In this document: one piece after another, positions 1 to 8,207 of the stretch
How the letters are laid out: each line of letters opens with the position of its first letter
Position numbering within the stretch: position 1 is the first letter of the stretch
Assembly (NCBI GenBank): GCA_965233675.1
Contig: OZ247498.1
Span: forward strand, 1,860,001-1,924,000
Direction of reading: 5' to 3'
DNA length: 64,000 bases
Source: SZUA-309 sp965233675
Lineage (GTDB): Bacteria > Pseudomonadota > Gammaproteobacteria > Pseudomonadales > Azotimanducaceae
Notes under the pieces: model-generated
Databases searched by the model: none
Told to the model about the DNA's origin: nothing
The model's input: the letters and a program-made list of their open reading frames with translations, nothing else
Program-made: the position numbers and the translations under genes

Positions 1-1221
1 GTCCATCGTGGTGCCGGCAAAGAGCACGACCATGGTGGCCAGCAGCGTCTGCGCGACTTCCGCCGGTATCCCCCAGCCACCACTGATCAGGTTGGCGCCG
101 CCAGTGATGAAAGAGCCGGCACCGGCGGATCCGAACTCATCGTAAATCCCGTACCAGGCTTCCGGGGTCGCCGCCAGCGCGATGCCGCTGACCGTGACGA
201 TGGTGATCAATGCCAGGGAACCTTCCCCGACCGCACCCAGGTAGCCGACAAAGCGGGCATCGGTCTCCTTGTCCAGCTGCTTGGAGCTGGTGCCCGACGC
301 CACGATGCCATGGAAGCCCGAAACCGCTCCACAGGCGATGGTGACGAACAGCAGCGGAATGATGGAGGGTCCGGACTCACCTACGCGGTCATTGAAGGCC
401 GGCGCCGTGATGTCCGGCATGAACAGAAACACGGCGCCGTAAAGCAGCACCAGTCCGACAAGCAGTTGCATGCCGTTGATGAAGTCCCGCGGCTGCAGCA
501 GCACCCACACCGGCAGCATGCTGGCGATGGCCGCGTACAGGAACAGAATGACGATCCAGTTGGCCTCCTGACTGAGACCGAACATTTCCGGCAGTACGAG
601 GGGCATCTGACTGCCCGCGTAAACGGTGAGATAGAGCACCACCACCCCGCCCAGGCCGAGGGCGATGAGATTGAATCTGCGGTGCACGAGCTGGCCGATA
701 ATGAGCGCCACGACGATGGCGGCCCAGGCGGGGAATACCGCGCCCGGTGTGCCCACGAAAGAGTTGGCAATCACCACGCCGAATACCGAGTTCACCATCA
801 GCAGCAGCAGAAAAATCACCACCATGAACAGCGCCCGGGTGCGCTTGCCGATCACGGTCTCGGACAGCGCGCCGATGGATTTACCCTGATGCCGGGCACT
901 GGCCCAGAGCGCCCCCGAGTCATGCACGCCGGCGAAGAAGATGGTGCCGAAAATCACCCAGAGCACCGCCGGCACCCAACCCCAGTAAACGGCAATCGCC
1001 GGCCCGACGATGGGGGCGGCACCCGCGACCGAAGTGAAGTGGTGGCCCCAGAGCACATAGCGGTTGGTCGGGACGAAATCCACGCCGTCGTTGAACTCGT
1101 GGGCCGGGGTCTGAAAATTCGGATCGAGCTGAAATATTTTTTCGGCGATGAACCTGGAGTAAACGAACCAGCCGAACACCATGCCGGCGATTCCCAGCAG
1201 AACTATCATCACCGAATGCAT
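1..1221 (-). CDS. cstA: Carbon starvation protein CstA (partial, C-terminus off the window)
   Basis: This is the first 407 codons of a CstA-family inner-membrane peptide/pyruvate transporter; the gene continues past the left edge. The start is the ATG at 1219-1221, preceded by a strong GGGGAGG ribosome site. The translation opens with a membrane helix (MHSVMIVLLGIAGMVFGWFV) and then shows family signatures such as PTNRYVLWGHHFTSVAGAAP, followed by IVGPAIAVYWGW and FAGVHDSGALWASARHQGKSIG. Several further hydrophobic helices follow. Family members are about 500-700 residues, so roughly a quarter to a third is missing. CstA proteins take up peptides or pyruvate on carbon limitation; the exact substrate here cannot be told. 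Confidence 0.95.
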   Translation of the reverse strand, partial: MHSVMIVLLGIAGMVFGWFVYSRFIAEKIFQLDPNFQTPAHEFNDGVDFVPTNRYVLWGHHFTSVAGAAPIVGPAIAVYWGWVPAVLWVIFGTIFFAGVHDSGALWASARHQGKSIGALSETVIGKRTRALFMVVIFLLLLMVNSVFGVVIANSFVGTPGAVFPAWAAIVVALIIGQLVHRRFNLIALGLGGVVVLYLTVYAGSQMPLVLPEMFGLSQEANWIVILFLYAAIASMLPVWVLLQPRDFINGMQLLVGLVLLYGAVFLFMPDITAPAFNDRVGESGPSIIPLLFVTIACGAVSGFHGIVASGTSSKQLDKETDARFVGYLGAVGEGSLALITIVTVSGIALAATPEAWYGIYDEFGSAGAGSFITGGANLISGGWGIPAEVAQTLLATMVVLFAGTTMD

Positions 1222-1296
1222 CAAGGACCTCCCCTTTGGAACAAACCGGAATATACAGTTCCCGCGCGGACTGACCAACCGATCTGATGCACGGCT

Positions 1297-2883
1297 TCAG
1301 TTCGGTGTCGGTGCGGGTTTCGGAGCCCGGCGGGCGCCAGCCACCGGTGATCCCGGCAGCCTCGAGTAGCAGGCATAGAAATGGAAGACCTGCACCAGAC
1401 TGCCACCGTGGCTTGCCCGCATCGAATCGATGGGATTGCAGTCGAAATCCCTGGTCAGATCCTCCATGCGCGGCTCGGGGTCATCATAGGGATAGATGAG
1501 CACGCCCCAGGTGCCCGCATCAGACAATCCGTTCCTGAAATTGCTGGGATTCAGGTCGTGGAAAAGGTTCTTCAGCGGCACGTCCCCCGCGTACCACTCG
1601 AACAGACCGGCATGATGCCAGTTACGGGCAAGCAGAACGGGTTCAGTGTCGAAGCCCGGGTTCGGGAGTTGGTCGAGGAGCGACACACCGCGCATCGTGG
1701 CGTCCTGCCAGCCGGTGACGATACGGGCGGGATGGCGGAAGTCGGGCCAGCTGCCGAGCGGCAGGATGAGCATCAGCAGGGCCACGCTCACAACGATCGA
1801 ACTGGTTGCCGATATCCCCGTCAGCCAGCGGATCGCACGCGACCGGCGCCAGCCGGACTGCAGCCAGGAAGCTGCGACCGGTATCAGTAACAGCCAGCCG
1901 AGCATCGACCAGTGCGGTGACGCTCTGCTTTCCAGCGCCGTCATGAGATACAACCCGAGCACCGGCAGAACGAACAGTGCGACCACGCCTTCCGGTCCGG
2001 CGAAATAGCCGGAACGCCACTGGACCGGGCTCGATCGCCAGCTGCTGATCAAGGCGGCAATGCCGCCGATGGTCACCACCGGCGAGTAGTAGCCGAGCTG
2101 ACCGGCGCTGCTCAGAAGAAAGTTCGTCAGCGACCAGCGATCGATATCCTCGAACTGATAGTCGGTGTGGAAACGGACGGTTGCCCAGTCGTATTGCCAG
2201 TTCCAGAAAAGTACCGGGCTGATCAGAACGACCGCCACCGCGCCCGCAAGCCAGAGACCGGGCAGCATCAGACCCCGGAAGCCTCGCAGGGCGACGACGA
2301 TGCAGAGCACCGACAGCGGCAACGTCACCGCCGTGTACTTGGCAAGACCGGCCAACCCGATCAGCACACCGAGCACAAACCAGTTGCTCAGTGAGCCGTC
2401 GGCAGATGCGCCCTTCCTTCCCTCTCCAGCCAGCTCTGCACGCAGACTCAGCATGACGATCACGATGCCCAGAGCGAGCGGCAACAGCGGTGCATCCGGG
2501 GAGAGCGTCATACTGCCGTGGAAGACGACGGCCCCTTGAAGCATCAGCACGGAAATCACGGGCAGCCAGGGCGATCCCGCCGGATAGAGTCGCCGGCTCA
2601 GCACCGCCAGCAGGTATTGAGCGACCACGGAGAGACCGATCGGCAGCAGCCGGAGCGCGACATCGCTGCCGGACAGCCACACCATGGGGGCCTGGAGCCA
2701 GGCGGCCAGGGGTGGATGGTCCAGATAGCTCAGCGCCAGGTGGCGACTGTAGAGCGCGTAGTGGGCCTCATGAGCCACCAGCGGCATCATGACTGCGATC
2801 AGCAGGTGAAAGCCCGCATAGGCCCATATGACGATGTGCAGAGCCCGCCCGGCGGGCAGGGGCGGTTTCGGATCCGGTCGCAT
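1297..2883 (-). CDS. GT39-type (PMT_2/ArnT-like) membrane glycosyltransferase
   Basis: A 528-residue polytopic protein resembling the dolichyl-phosphate-mannose/undecaprenyl-phosphate sugar transferase superfamily (GT39/GT83). After the first membrane helix there is a periplasmic loop with HEAHYALYSRHLALSYLDHP (about residues 38-57), which corresponds to the acidic catalytic loop (normally D/E) and the D-x-P-P element of this fold. About ten further hydrophobic segments follow, then a soluble C-terminal part. Such enzymes transfer a sugar from a polyprenyl phosphate donor to lipid A, lipids or proteins on the periplasmic side; the acceptor is unknown. I chose the ATG at 2883; an upstream in-frame start at 3015 would add 44 non-hydrophobic residues. 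No good ribosome site is seen for either. Confidence 0.8.
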   Translation of the reverse strand: MRPDPKPPLPAGRALHIVIWAYAGFHLLIAVMMPLVAHEAHYALYSRHLALSYLDHPPLAAWLQAPMVWLSGSDVALRLLPIGLSVVAQYLLAVLSRRLYPAGSPWLPVISVLMLQGAVVFHGSMTLSPDAPLLPLALGIVIVMLSLRAELAGEGRKGASADGSLSNWFVLGVLIGLAGLAKYTAVTLPLSVLCIVVALRGFRGLMLPGLWLAGAVAVVLISPVLFWNWQYDWATVRFHTDYQFEDIDRWSLTNFLLSSAGQLGYYSPVVTIGGIAALISSWRSSPVQWRSGYFAGPEGVVALFVLPVLGLYLMTALESRASPHWSMLGWLLLIPVAASWLQSGWRRSRAIRWLTGISATSSIVVSVALLMLILPLGSWPDFRHPARIVTGWQDATMRGVSLLDQLPNPGFDTEPVLLARNWHHAGLFEWYAGDVPLKNLFHDLNPSNFRNGLSDAGTWGVLIYPYDDPEPRMEDLTRDFDCNPIDSMRASHGGSLVQVFHFYACYSRLPGSPVAGARRAPKPAPTPN

Positions 2884-3093
2884 GGGGCGACACAATAGCC
2901 GAGAACCGCGGGAAAGTTCGCCTTCTGTCCGGTTCTTGTCACTCGGTTGCCACCGGTTGTGTGTAATATCACCGACTAGGCCATTCGGATTATTTACACA
3001 GTGGCCTGAATCCACCGAAAATAGGGGCGTCTGAGGGGCGAGACAAAGACAGGCTGAAGACAGGTTAACGACAGACTACTGTCGCTGGAGCAG

Positions 3094-3159
3094 GGGTTCT
3101 GAAAGGGTTCTAAAAGGGTTCTGAAAAGGCTCAGAAAGGGTTCAGAAAGGTTCCAGACA
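3094..3159 (+). repeat. Six degenerate tandem copies of an 11-bp unit
   Basis: Six consecutive units of about 11 bp match the pattern GGGTTCTGAAA: 3094-3104, 3105-3115, 3116-3127, 3128-3137, 3138-3148 and 3149-3159, with small length and base changes. They lie in the 301-base gap (2884-3184) between the glycosyltransferase and a small conserved gene, immediately upstream of that gene. The rest of the gap shows no gene. The repeat could be a protein-binding array or a slippage product; nothing in the sequence decides. Confidence 0.7.
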
Positions 3160-3184
3160 GATAGCCCAGGGAAAGGGAGTAAAC

Positions 3185-3586
3185 ATGTTCGGGCTCAGGA
3201 AACGGGGCAAAGGCGGGAAGACTGGTGACAAAACCGGTTCGAAGGCGGGTGTAAAGACCGGCAGCAGGTCCACCCGTGCAGCAACCGGCCGCGGTAAAAC
3301 GCCCATTCGCACCGCACGCAAGATCTTCCACGGCGTGTCCATACATCCGGATGAATTCAGCACCTGCGATGCCGCGCGGAAACTGAAAGACGTCCGCTTT
3401 CTGGCAGACGATGCGCCCATGCTGCCGCTCAGCGATTGCAGCAATCCGGCCGGTTGCCGCTGCAAATACCAGCACTACGACGATCGTCGCACCGAAGCCC
3501 GGCGGGAATCCGATGTGGGTCTGCCAATGAAGGACCATCCGGAAGACGCCCGCGACGGCGTCGGACGCCGGGTCACGGACGGCTGA
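3185..3586 (+). CDS. Small conserved basic protein with a Cys cluster, function unknown
   Basis: A 133-residue protein with a Lys/Gly/Thr-rich, probably disordered N-terminus (residues 5-40) and a compact C-terminal part. That part contains KIFHGVSI (46-53), Cys61, RFLADDAPMLPL (71-82), Cys85, Cys91, Cys93 and KYQHYDDRR (94-102). Four Cys with nearby His suggest a small metal-binding fold, but this is inference. From memory, the PMLPL...C.CKY.H..DRR pattern recurs in short uncharacterised gammaproteobacterial proteins. A GGGAG ribosome site lies six bases before the ATG. There is no signal peptide, so it is probably cytoplasmic. Confidence 0.75.
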   Translation: MFGLRKRGKGGKTGDKTGSKAGVKTGSRSTRAATGRGKTPIRTARKIFHGVSIHPDEFSTCDAARKLKDVRFLADDAPMLPLSDCSNPAGCRCKYQHYDDRRTEARRESDVGLPMKDHPEDARDGVGRRVTDG

Positions 3587-3596
3587 GGTTCAAGGA

Positions 3597-3683
3597 CGCT
3601 GCTCGCACCAGGTCCACCATCTGCTGGCTAACTTCCGGAAAAATGGGGATTGTAGGATCGGGGCATGGTAGATATCTCCTTCG
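3597..3683 (-). mobile_element. Remnant of an IS3-family element (orfA 5' end)
   Basis: These 87 bases match, base for base over most of their length, the start of the transposase gene and upstream leader of the intact IS3-family element at 37514-38774 (compare 38653-38740). The leftward reading begins MPRSYNP, as in the intact orfA (MPRSHNP), but a substitution run introduces a stop after about a dozen codons. Only one end is kept, and no second inverted repeat is visible nearby. The copy is therefore an old, decayed insertion in the chromosomal part of the window. Confidence 0.8.
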
Positions 3684-3831
3684 GAGCGAGTAGTCCCGAA
3701 GAAAACAGAACTACCTGGAACTCGTCCCGTCTGATCAGACAAGCTGAATTGAGCCACTGGATCCCCGGTGAGCGGTTGAGCATCGGCTCACTTGCCCATC
3801 ATGTTGATCGCCAAAAGGAATCTGCAACAAC

Positions 3832-4488
3832 ATGCACAATGTCGACCCTTACCAGCGCGGTCGCGCGGCCAACTATGATGTTCATCATCGGAAGTCTCTG
3901 CGCAATCGATTGACTTCGTATCGCGAAATCCAGCTGCTGGGACAGGCAATCAGAGACTCCGGCGCTCCCGTGACAGCAATGGATATTCCCTGCGGCACAG
4001 GACGATTCTGGTCGGCGTTTCAGGACAACGGCATAGAGACACTGTGGGCATTCGACGCGAGCGAAAACATGCTGCAGGTGGCGGCCGGGAATCGATTGAA
4101 GGAAAACTACCCATCCAGGCTCGAGTACATGTCCGCATTCGATCTGTCCCTGCCGGAAAAATCTGTGGACTTCACCGCCTGTTTGCGTTTCTTTCACCAC
4201 CTCGCCAACGCGGGTGATCGCATTGCGCTACTTGAAGATTTGTGCAAAGTCACCCGGCAGCACATCGCCCTGTCACTCTGGGTTGACGGCAACTTCAGAA
4301 GCAGGAGAAAAATGCAACGCAGCCGGCCAGCCGGTGATCGATCCGGATATGGAGGCCGCGTATGCCGTGCTCGTGCAGAAGTCGAAGCAGAGTTTGAACA
4401 GGTTGGGCTTACCATTGTTAATCAATATGACGTCTGGCCACGCATCGCGATGTGGCGCCTGTATCTCCTGAAGGTTCCAGAGGTCTGA
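3832..4488 (+). CDS. Class I SAM-dependent methyltransferase (paralogue 1)
   Basis: A 218-residue Rossmann-fold methyltransferase. Motif I is AMDIPCGTGRFW (residues 49-60), the acidic residue that contacts the SAM ribose is Asp75 in AFDAS, and a later VDFTACLRFFHHL segment (about 107-119) fits motifs II/III. It ends in WRLYLLKVPEV. The gene at 4826 has the same architecture and even the same tail (MWRLYLLK), so the two are tandem paralogues that have diverged. The substrate is unknown. The neighbouring InaA-type kinase hints at an envelope or lipid role, but that is inference. There is no clear ribosome site at the ATG. Confidence 0.85.
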   Translation: MHNVDPYQRGRAANYDVHHRKSLRNRLTSYREIQLLGQAIRDSGAPVTAMDIPCGTGRFWSAFQDNGIETLWAFDASENMLQVAAGNRLKENYPSRLEYMSAFDLSLPEKSVDFTACLRFFHHLANAGDRIALLEDLCKVTRQHIALSLWVDGNFRSRRKMQRSRPAGDRSGYGGRVCRARAEVEAEFEQVGLTIVNQYDVWPRIAMWRLYLLKVPEV

Positions 4489-4825
4489 TCCACCGGGCGC
4501 TCAGCGCCCAGGCAGCGTCTTCCGCTCCGGTATCCGTCTAAGTAGTAACGGCAAATACTGCCAGAAGCAGGACAGCCCACTGCACCCGGCAATTCATTGT
4601 TTTTGCTATATTTTCCAGTATGTCGAGGCTGTGCGGCGAACTCCTTCAACCGCCGTGCCTCGGACACCTCCATGCCAACGCACTTCGACTTCCAACGTTG
4701 CGGCGAACTCTCAGCCACCCGCTGCTTACGGGTCAGAGCTTCGACGGTGACGCCAGTTTCATGCGCCCGTGGCGATTGATTTATCCGACTCGCGCCCTCT
4801 AATCATTACGAGCCGGAAAGTACAG
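4489..4825. other. 337-base gap between the two methyltransferase paralogues
   Basis: No gene is supported here. Around 4595-4620 the sequence is AT-rich and includes an extended -10-like element (TGCTATATT), which could be the promoter of the second methyltransferase and the kinase. No terminator or repeat is evident. Confidence 0.35.
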
Positions 4826-5494
4826 ATGAATCAGGACTCCTTGACCAGTTCAGGCACATGCGCGGGTTTCGAAGCGGACTTATCCAATCCGTATCATCAC
4901 AGCTCCTCGAGTAACCGGTTGACCACCTGGCGCTGGACTGCGGTGCTAGGCAAAGCGCTGAAGCTCGCAGGTCCAGAATTGGTTGCGCTGGATCTACCCT
5001 GCGGTGCCGGACTTTTCTGGCCCGCGTTCGAGAACGCCGGAGTTGCCAGCCTGATTGCAGGAGACATCAGTGACGGGATGTTGCAGATTGCTCAAGCCAA
5101 TCGTCTGAGTGAGACCCTGCCCGCTCGCCTCGAGCAAATGTCAGCGTTTGCGGTCGACCTGCCGGATGAGACCGTAGATTTTGTTGCGTGCATGCGACTC
5201 ATGCATCACCTATCGATTCCGGAAGATCGTAAACAAGTGCTGAGGGAACTGCATCGTGTCACTCGTGAGTACGTTGCAGTTTCTCTCTGGGTTGACGGCA
5301 ATCTGGGGTCCTGGCGTCGCAGCCGTAAGCGACCTGTCATACCGCAGTCAGGTTTCGGCTACCAGATTTGTCGTAGTCGGGGCGAGGTTGAAATGGAGTT
5401 TAAGCAAGCCGGCTTCGTTGTCGTGGATCACTTTGACGTCTGGCCAAAGCTGTCAATGTGGCGCCTGTATCTTTTGAAGCGTGCCGATATTTGA
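4826..5494 (+). CDS. Class I SAM-dependent methyltransferase (paralogue 2)
   Basis: A 222-residue paralogue of the gene at 3832. Motif I is ALDLPCGAGLFW (residues 54-65), the ribose-binding acid is Asp80 in AGDISD, and VDFVACMRLMHHLS follows. The final RLYLLK matches paralogue 1. I chose the ATG at 4826 because GGAAAG stands five bases ahead; an in-frame ATG at 4769 lacks this. The stop codon overlaps or abuts the start of the following kinase gene, so the two are probably translated together. Substrate unknown. Confidence 0.85.
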   Translation: MNQDSLTSSGTCAGFEADLSNPYHHSSSSNRLTTWRWTAVLGKALKLAGPELVALDLPCGAGLFWPAFENAGVASLIAGDISDGMLQIAQANRLSETLPARLEQMSAFAVDLPDETVDFVACMRLMHHLSIPEDRKQVLRELHRVTREYVAVSLWVDGNLGSWRRSRKRPVIPQSGFGYQICRSRGEVEMEFKQAGFVVVDHFDVWPKLSMWRLYLLKRADI

Positions 5495-6155
5495 GATGAG
5501 AAAACTTGTCAAGCCACCGCAACATCGAAACGACCGTGGCATCAGTATGGTTTACCGCACCTTTGCGGAACCCTGGGGATTCGTTGACCAAACGGTCTAC
5601 GTTAAGACCCAGCATGAATACAACTGCAGACCGGCATTTCGCCTGTGGCGTTCGACGCCTACGTTTGAGCGCGAGTTTCATGCGCTTAGCGCATTCAGAA
5701 TTCTGGGTCTGAATGTGCCGAATGTCCTGGCTTTCCGCAGGGTGGACGGGGTTACTGAGTTAGTGTTGCAAGACATTTCCGAGGCAATGGACTTGCCGAG
5801 CTACTGGAAGCGCTATCCCGATGCGCGCGTGAACGGGGTTCTGAATGAACTGGGTCGCATGGTTGGCGTCTTCCACCGCGCTGGATGGGTCCATGGCTCA
5901 ATAGGCGGATCGCATGTGCTGATTCAACCTGGTGAGAATGATCGCGTTTGGCTGATCGATCTTGAGAAAGCGCGGCGTACACGCAGCGAAACAAGAAAGC
6001 GCAAAGACCTGGAAAGGTTCATGAGGCGTTCACCCTACATCACTCGACCACAGCTGGAAGCTTTTGTTGTTGGTTATGGATCTGGTCGGGGCGGAAAGCG
6101 CCCTGCACGAAATCTGTTGGAGCAGCTGCAGCTTGCCTGCCGTGGCAAGCACTAA
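5481..6155 (+). CDS. InaA-type lipopolysaccharide kinase family protein
   Basis: A 224-residue protein of the WaaP/InaA branch of the protein-kinase-like fold. A likely nucleotide lysine lies in TVYVKTQ (Lys42), then comes HRAGWVHGSIGGSHVLI (132-148), the position of the catalytic loop, and LIDLEKARR (158-166), the Mg-binding Asp160 segment. In classical WaaP the loop reads HRD; here the Asp is replaced (HGS), as I remember also for InaA-like members (HGCLY..KH). Activity is therefore uncertain. The start is either the GTG at 5481, overlapping the methyltransferase, or the ATG at 5496 just after its stop. The coupled methyltransferase suggests a shared envelope-modification task. Confidence 0.75.
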   Translation: MPIFEMRKLVKPPQHRNDRGISMVYRTFAEPWGFVDQTVYVKTQHEYNCRPAFRLWRSTPTFEREFHALSAFRILGLNVPNVLAFRRVDGVTELVLQDISEAMDLPSYWKRYPDARVNGVLNELGRMVGVFHRAGWVHGSIGGSHVLIQPGENDRVWLIDLEKARRTRSETRKRKDLERFMRRSPYITRPQLEAFVVGYGSGRGGKRPARNLLEQLQLACRGKH

Positions 6156-6345
6156 GACCGGGTAAATCCCGGAACTTCGAAGGACGCAGCCAGGGCGATT
6201 AGGCAAAGCTCGAATCAGCACTGACCTAAGCCCATCCTTCTGCCGGGCATTCGCGCCGCGCAGCTGAGAATCGGGCACACCCTGACAGAACCGGTAGCAC
6301 CACGAACTTCGCAGAGAAGTAAGTGATTGAAATCCTCGAAGAAAA

Positions 6346-6421
6346 TGGAGCGGGTAACGAGGTTCGAACTCGTGGCCTCGACCTTGGCAAGGTCGCGCTC
6401 TACCAGCTGAGCTATACCCGC
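6346..6421 (-). tRNA. tRNA-Gly (anticodon GCC)
   Basis: Read leftward, the 76 bases begin GCGGGTATAGCTCAGCTGGT and fold into a standard cloverleaf: a 7-bp acceptor stem, the anticodon loop CTTGCCAAG with GCC at the anticodon, and a T-loop GTTCGAACC. They end with an encoded CCA (6346-6348). Sequence and anticodon match bacterial tRNA-Gly(GCC). Confidence 0.98.
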
Positions 6422-6435
6422 TTCGAAGGGAGCGC

Positions 6436-6464
6436 TATTTTCCAGAATCGACGCGGAAACGCAA
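6436..6464 (-). promoter_or_regulatory. Probable sigma70 promoter of tRNA-Gly
   Basis: On the minus strand TTGCGT (6459-6464) is followed after 17 bases by AAAATA (6436-6441) and a GC-rich discriminator, GCGCTCCC, just before the tRNA. A GC discriminator is usual for stringently controlled tRNA promoters. The -10 box is weak. Confidence 0.5.
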
Positions 6465-6496
6465 CTCCCGATTGCCCTCGCCGCCTCAATGCCTCC

Positions 6497-6529
6497 GGAT
6501 GGCCTCTGGATGGCCTCTGGATGGTCCTC
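6497..6529 (+). repeat. Three tandem copies of GGATGGCCTCT
   Basis: Two perfect copies (6497-6507, 6508-6518) and one imperfect copy (6519-6529) of an 11-bp unit lie between the tRNA promoter and the 3' end of the hydantoinase B gene, slightly overlapping its stop codon. Confidence 0.7.
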
Positions 6530-8207
6530 AATCAGCATCCTCCTCCGGCGGGTCCGTGAATCCATAGTCCTTTTCAGCCGCTTCCCGGGAAATCAGGCCC
6601 GCCGCCAGATCACCCGCCACTGCCTGCCGGCTTCTGGCGACCGCGGGGCCAATACCGCCCCCGCCTGGTGTTTCCAGAATCAGGGTCGCCCCGGAAGGCA
6701 CCAGATCCCGGCCTTTACCCGCAAACGCCGTGCCGTCATGGAGTCTGACTGAGCCGGGCATGCCCTGCCCTCCGCCCTGACGGCCTCGCGCGGGATGGCC
6801 GATGCGGTCGAACATTCTGGAGATCACGAACGCGGCGCCCTGCCGATGGCCTATCTCGATGGTCTGACCGAGCCCGCCCCGTTTCTCGCCCGGTCCGCCC
6901 GAGTCCTGCCGATATTCCTTACGCCAGATAACGAGGGGCGTGGTGGCTTCGTTGATTTCCGTCGACGTGGTTCGTACACCGGACGGAAACGCGGTCGTGG
7001 ACAGGCCGTCTTTGCCCGCGCGGGCGCCGGTACCGCCGTTGAAGATCGGATTGCTGACAAATGGCACAGCCTGGGCATTGCCGGCAGCGGTGGTCGGAGC
7101 GTTCAGAAACACCGGATTCCAGATGCACGAGGCCCCTTCTGCCGGCACCTGATCCGGCACCACCTGAGCCAGTGCGCCGAGCACCACATCCGGCAGCATC
7201 TGCCCGACCGAATGCCGGGCCGAGACCGCGCTGGGTGGCGGCGCATTCAGGATCGAACCCTCCGGGGCCGTCACGGTGACCGCAGCCAGAGAGCCGGCGT
7301 TATTCGGCACCTGATTACCGACGATGCAGCGAACGCCAAAGGATGCATAGGCCTGGGTATAAGGCAGCGGCACGTTGATACCGACGTCCGAACGGGGCGA
7401 ACTCCCCGCAAAGTCCACGGTGAGGCGCTCCCCTGAAATGCTAAGCAGCACTTTGAGCAGCACAGGTTCCCGATAGCCATCGATCAGCATTTCATGGCGA
7501 TAGGTGCCATCGGGCAGCGCGGCGATCTCCCGGGCCATCGCCACCCGGGAAGTTTCGATGATGAACGCCGCCACTTCCGACAGATCATCCACCCCGAAAT
7601 CATCGAGCATCTCGTTCAGGGCCCGGCCGCCCAGTTCGTTGCAGGCCGTCAGAGAATGCAGATCCCCCTCGGCGGTAACAGGATCACGAACGTTTGCCTT
7701 GATGAGGGCCATGAGGGTTTCATCCCGACGACCGGCCCGGAACAACGGGCAGATCGGAATGCGGATGCCTTCCTCGAACAGATCATTGGCATCCGGCCCG
7801 AATCCACGACCGCCAACGTCGGCAATATGGCTGGTGCTGGCGAACAGCGCCCGGCAAACGCCCTGGCGGAATATCGGGGTCACGACCGTGAAGTCATTGA
7901 GATGGCCGGTGCCATCCCACGGGTCGTTGGTTACCAGCACATCGCCATCGACCAGCGTCTCCAGGGGGTGAACCCGCAGAAACTTGCCCACGGAAGCCGC
8001 CATGGCATTCACGTGACCCGGGGTGCCGGTGACCGCCTGAGCGAGCATGTCGCCTTCCACACTGAAAACACCGGCAGAAAGATCGCCGGCTTCCCGCACC
8101 ACTGTCGAGAAGGCGGTACGCATCAGGGTCTGCGCCTGCTCTTCGACAATGGCCAGCAACCGATCCCAGATCAGCTGCCGGTTCAACCGGCCGACTGCAC
8201 CCTTCAT
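6528..8207 (-). CDS. hyuB: Hydantoinase B / oxoprolinase family subunit
   Basis: A 559-residue protein of the HyuB (hydantoinase/acetone carboxylase/oxoprolinase B) family. Diagnostic stretches are AFSTVVREAGDLSAGVFSVE near the N-terminus, VLVTNDPWDGTGHLNDFTVV, and the Gly-rich C-terminal GLGQTIEIGHRQG. The start overlaps the stop of the upstream A subunit by four bases, so the two are translationally coupled. Together they act in the cytoplasm as an ATP-dependent opening enzyme for hydantoins, 5-oxoproline or related cyclic amides, or as part of a carboxylase. The exact substrate cannot be read from sequence. Confidence 0.93.
   Translation of the reverse strand: MKGAVGRLNRQLIWDRLLAIVEEQAQTLMRTAFSTVVREAGDLSAGVFSVEGDMLAQAVTGTPGHVNAMAASVGKFLRVHPLETLVDGDVLVTNDPWDGTGHLNDFTVVTPIFRQGVCRALFASTSHIADVGGRGFGPDANDLFEEGIRIPICPLFRAGRRDETLMALIKANVRDPVTAEGDLHSLTACNELGGRALNEMLDDFGVDDLSEVAAFIIETSRVAMAREIAALPDGTYRHEMLIDGYREPVLLKVLLSISGERLTVDFAGSSPRSDVGINVPLPYTQAYASFGVRCIVGNQVPNNAGSLAAVTVTAPEGSILNAPPPSAVSARHSVGQMLPDVVLGALAQVVPDQVPAEGASCIWNPVFLNAPTTAAGNAQAVPFVSNPIFNGGTGARAGKDGLSTTAFPSGVRTTSTEINEATTPLVIWRKEYRQDSGGPGEKRGGLGQTIEIGHRQGAAFVISRMFDRIGHPARGRQGGGQGMPGSVRLHDGTAFAGKGRDLVPSGATLILETPGGGGIGPAVARSRQAVAGDLAAGLISREAAEKDYGFTDPPEEDAD

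Noticed and set aside
310..1287. Open frame of 325 residues on the plus strand at the left edge
   Set aside because: It is a His/Gln/Arg-rich shadow of cstA, which is coded on the opposite strand with clear membrane helices and family motifs.
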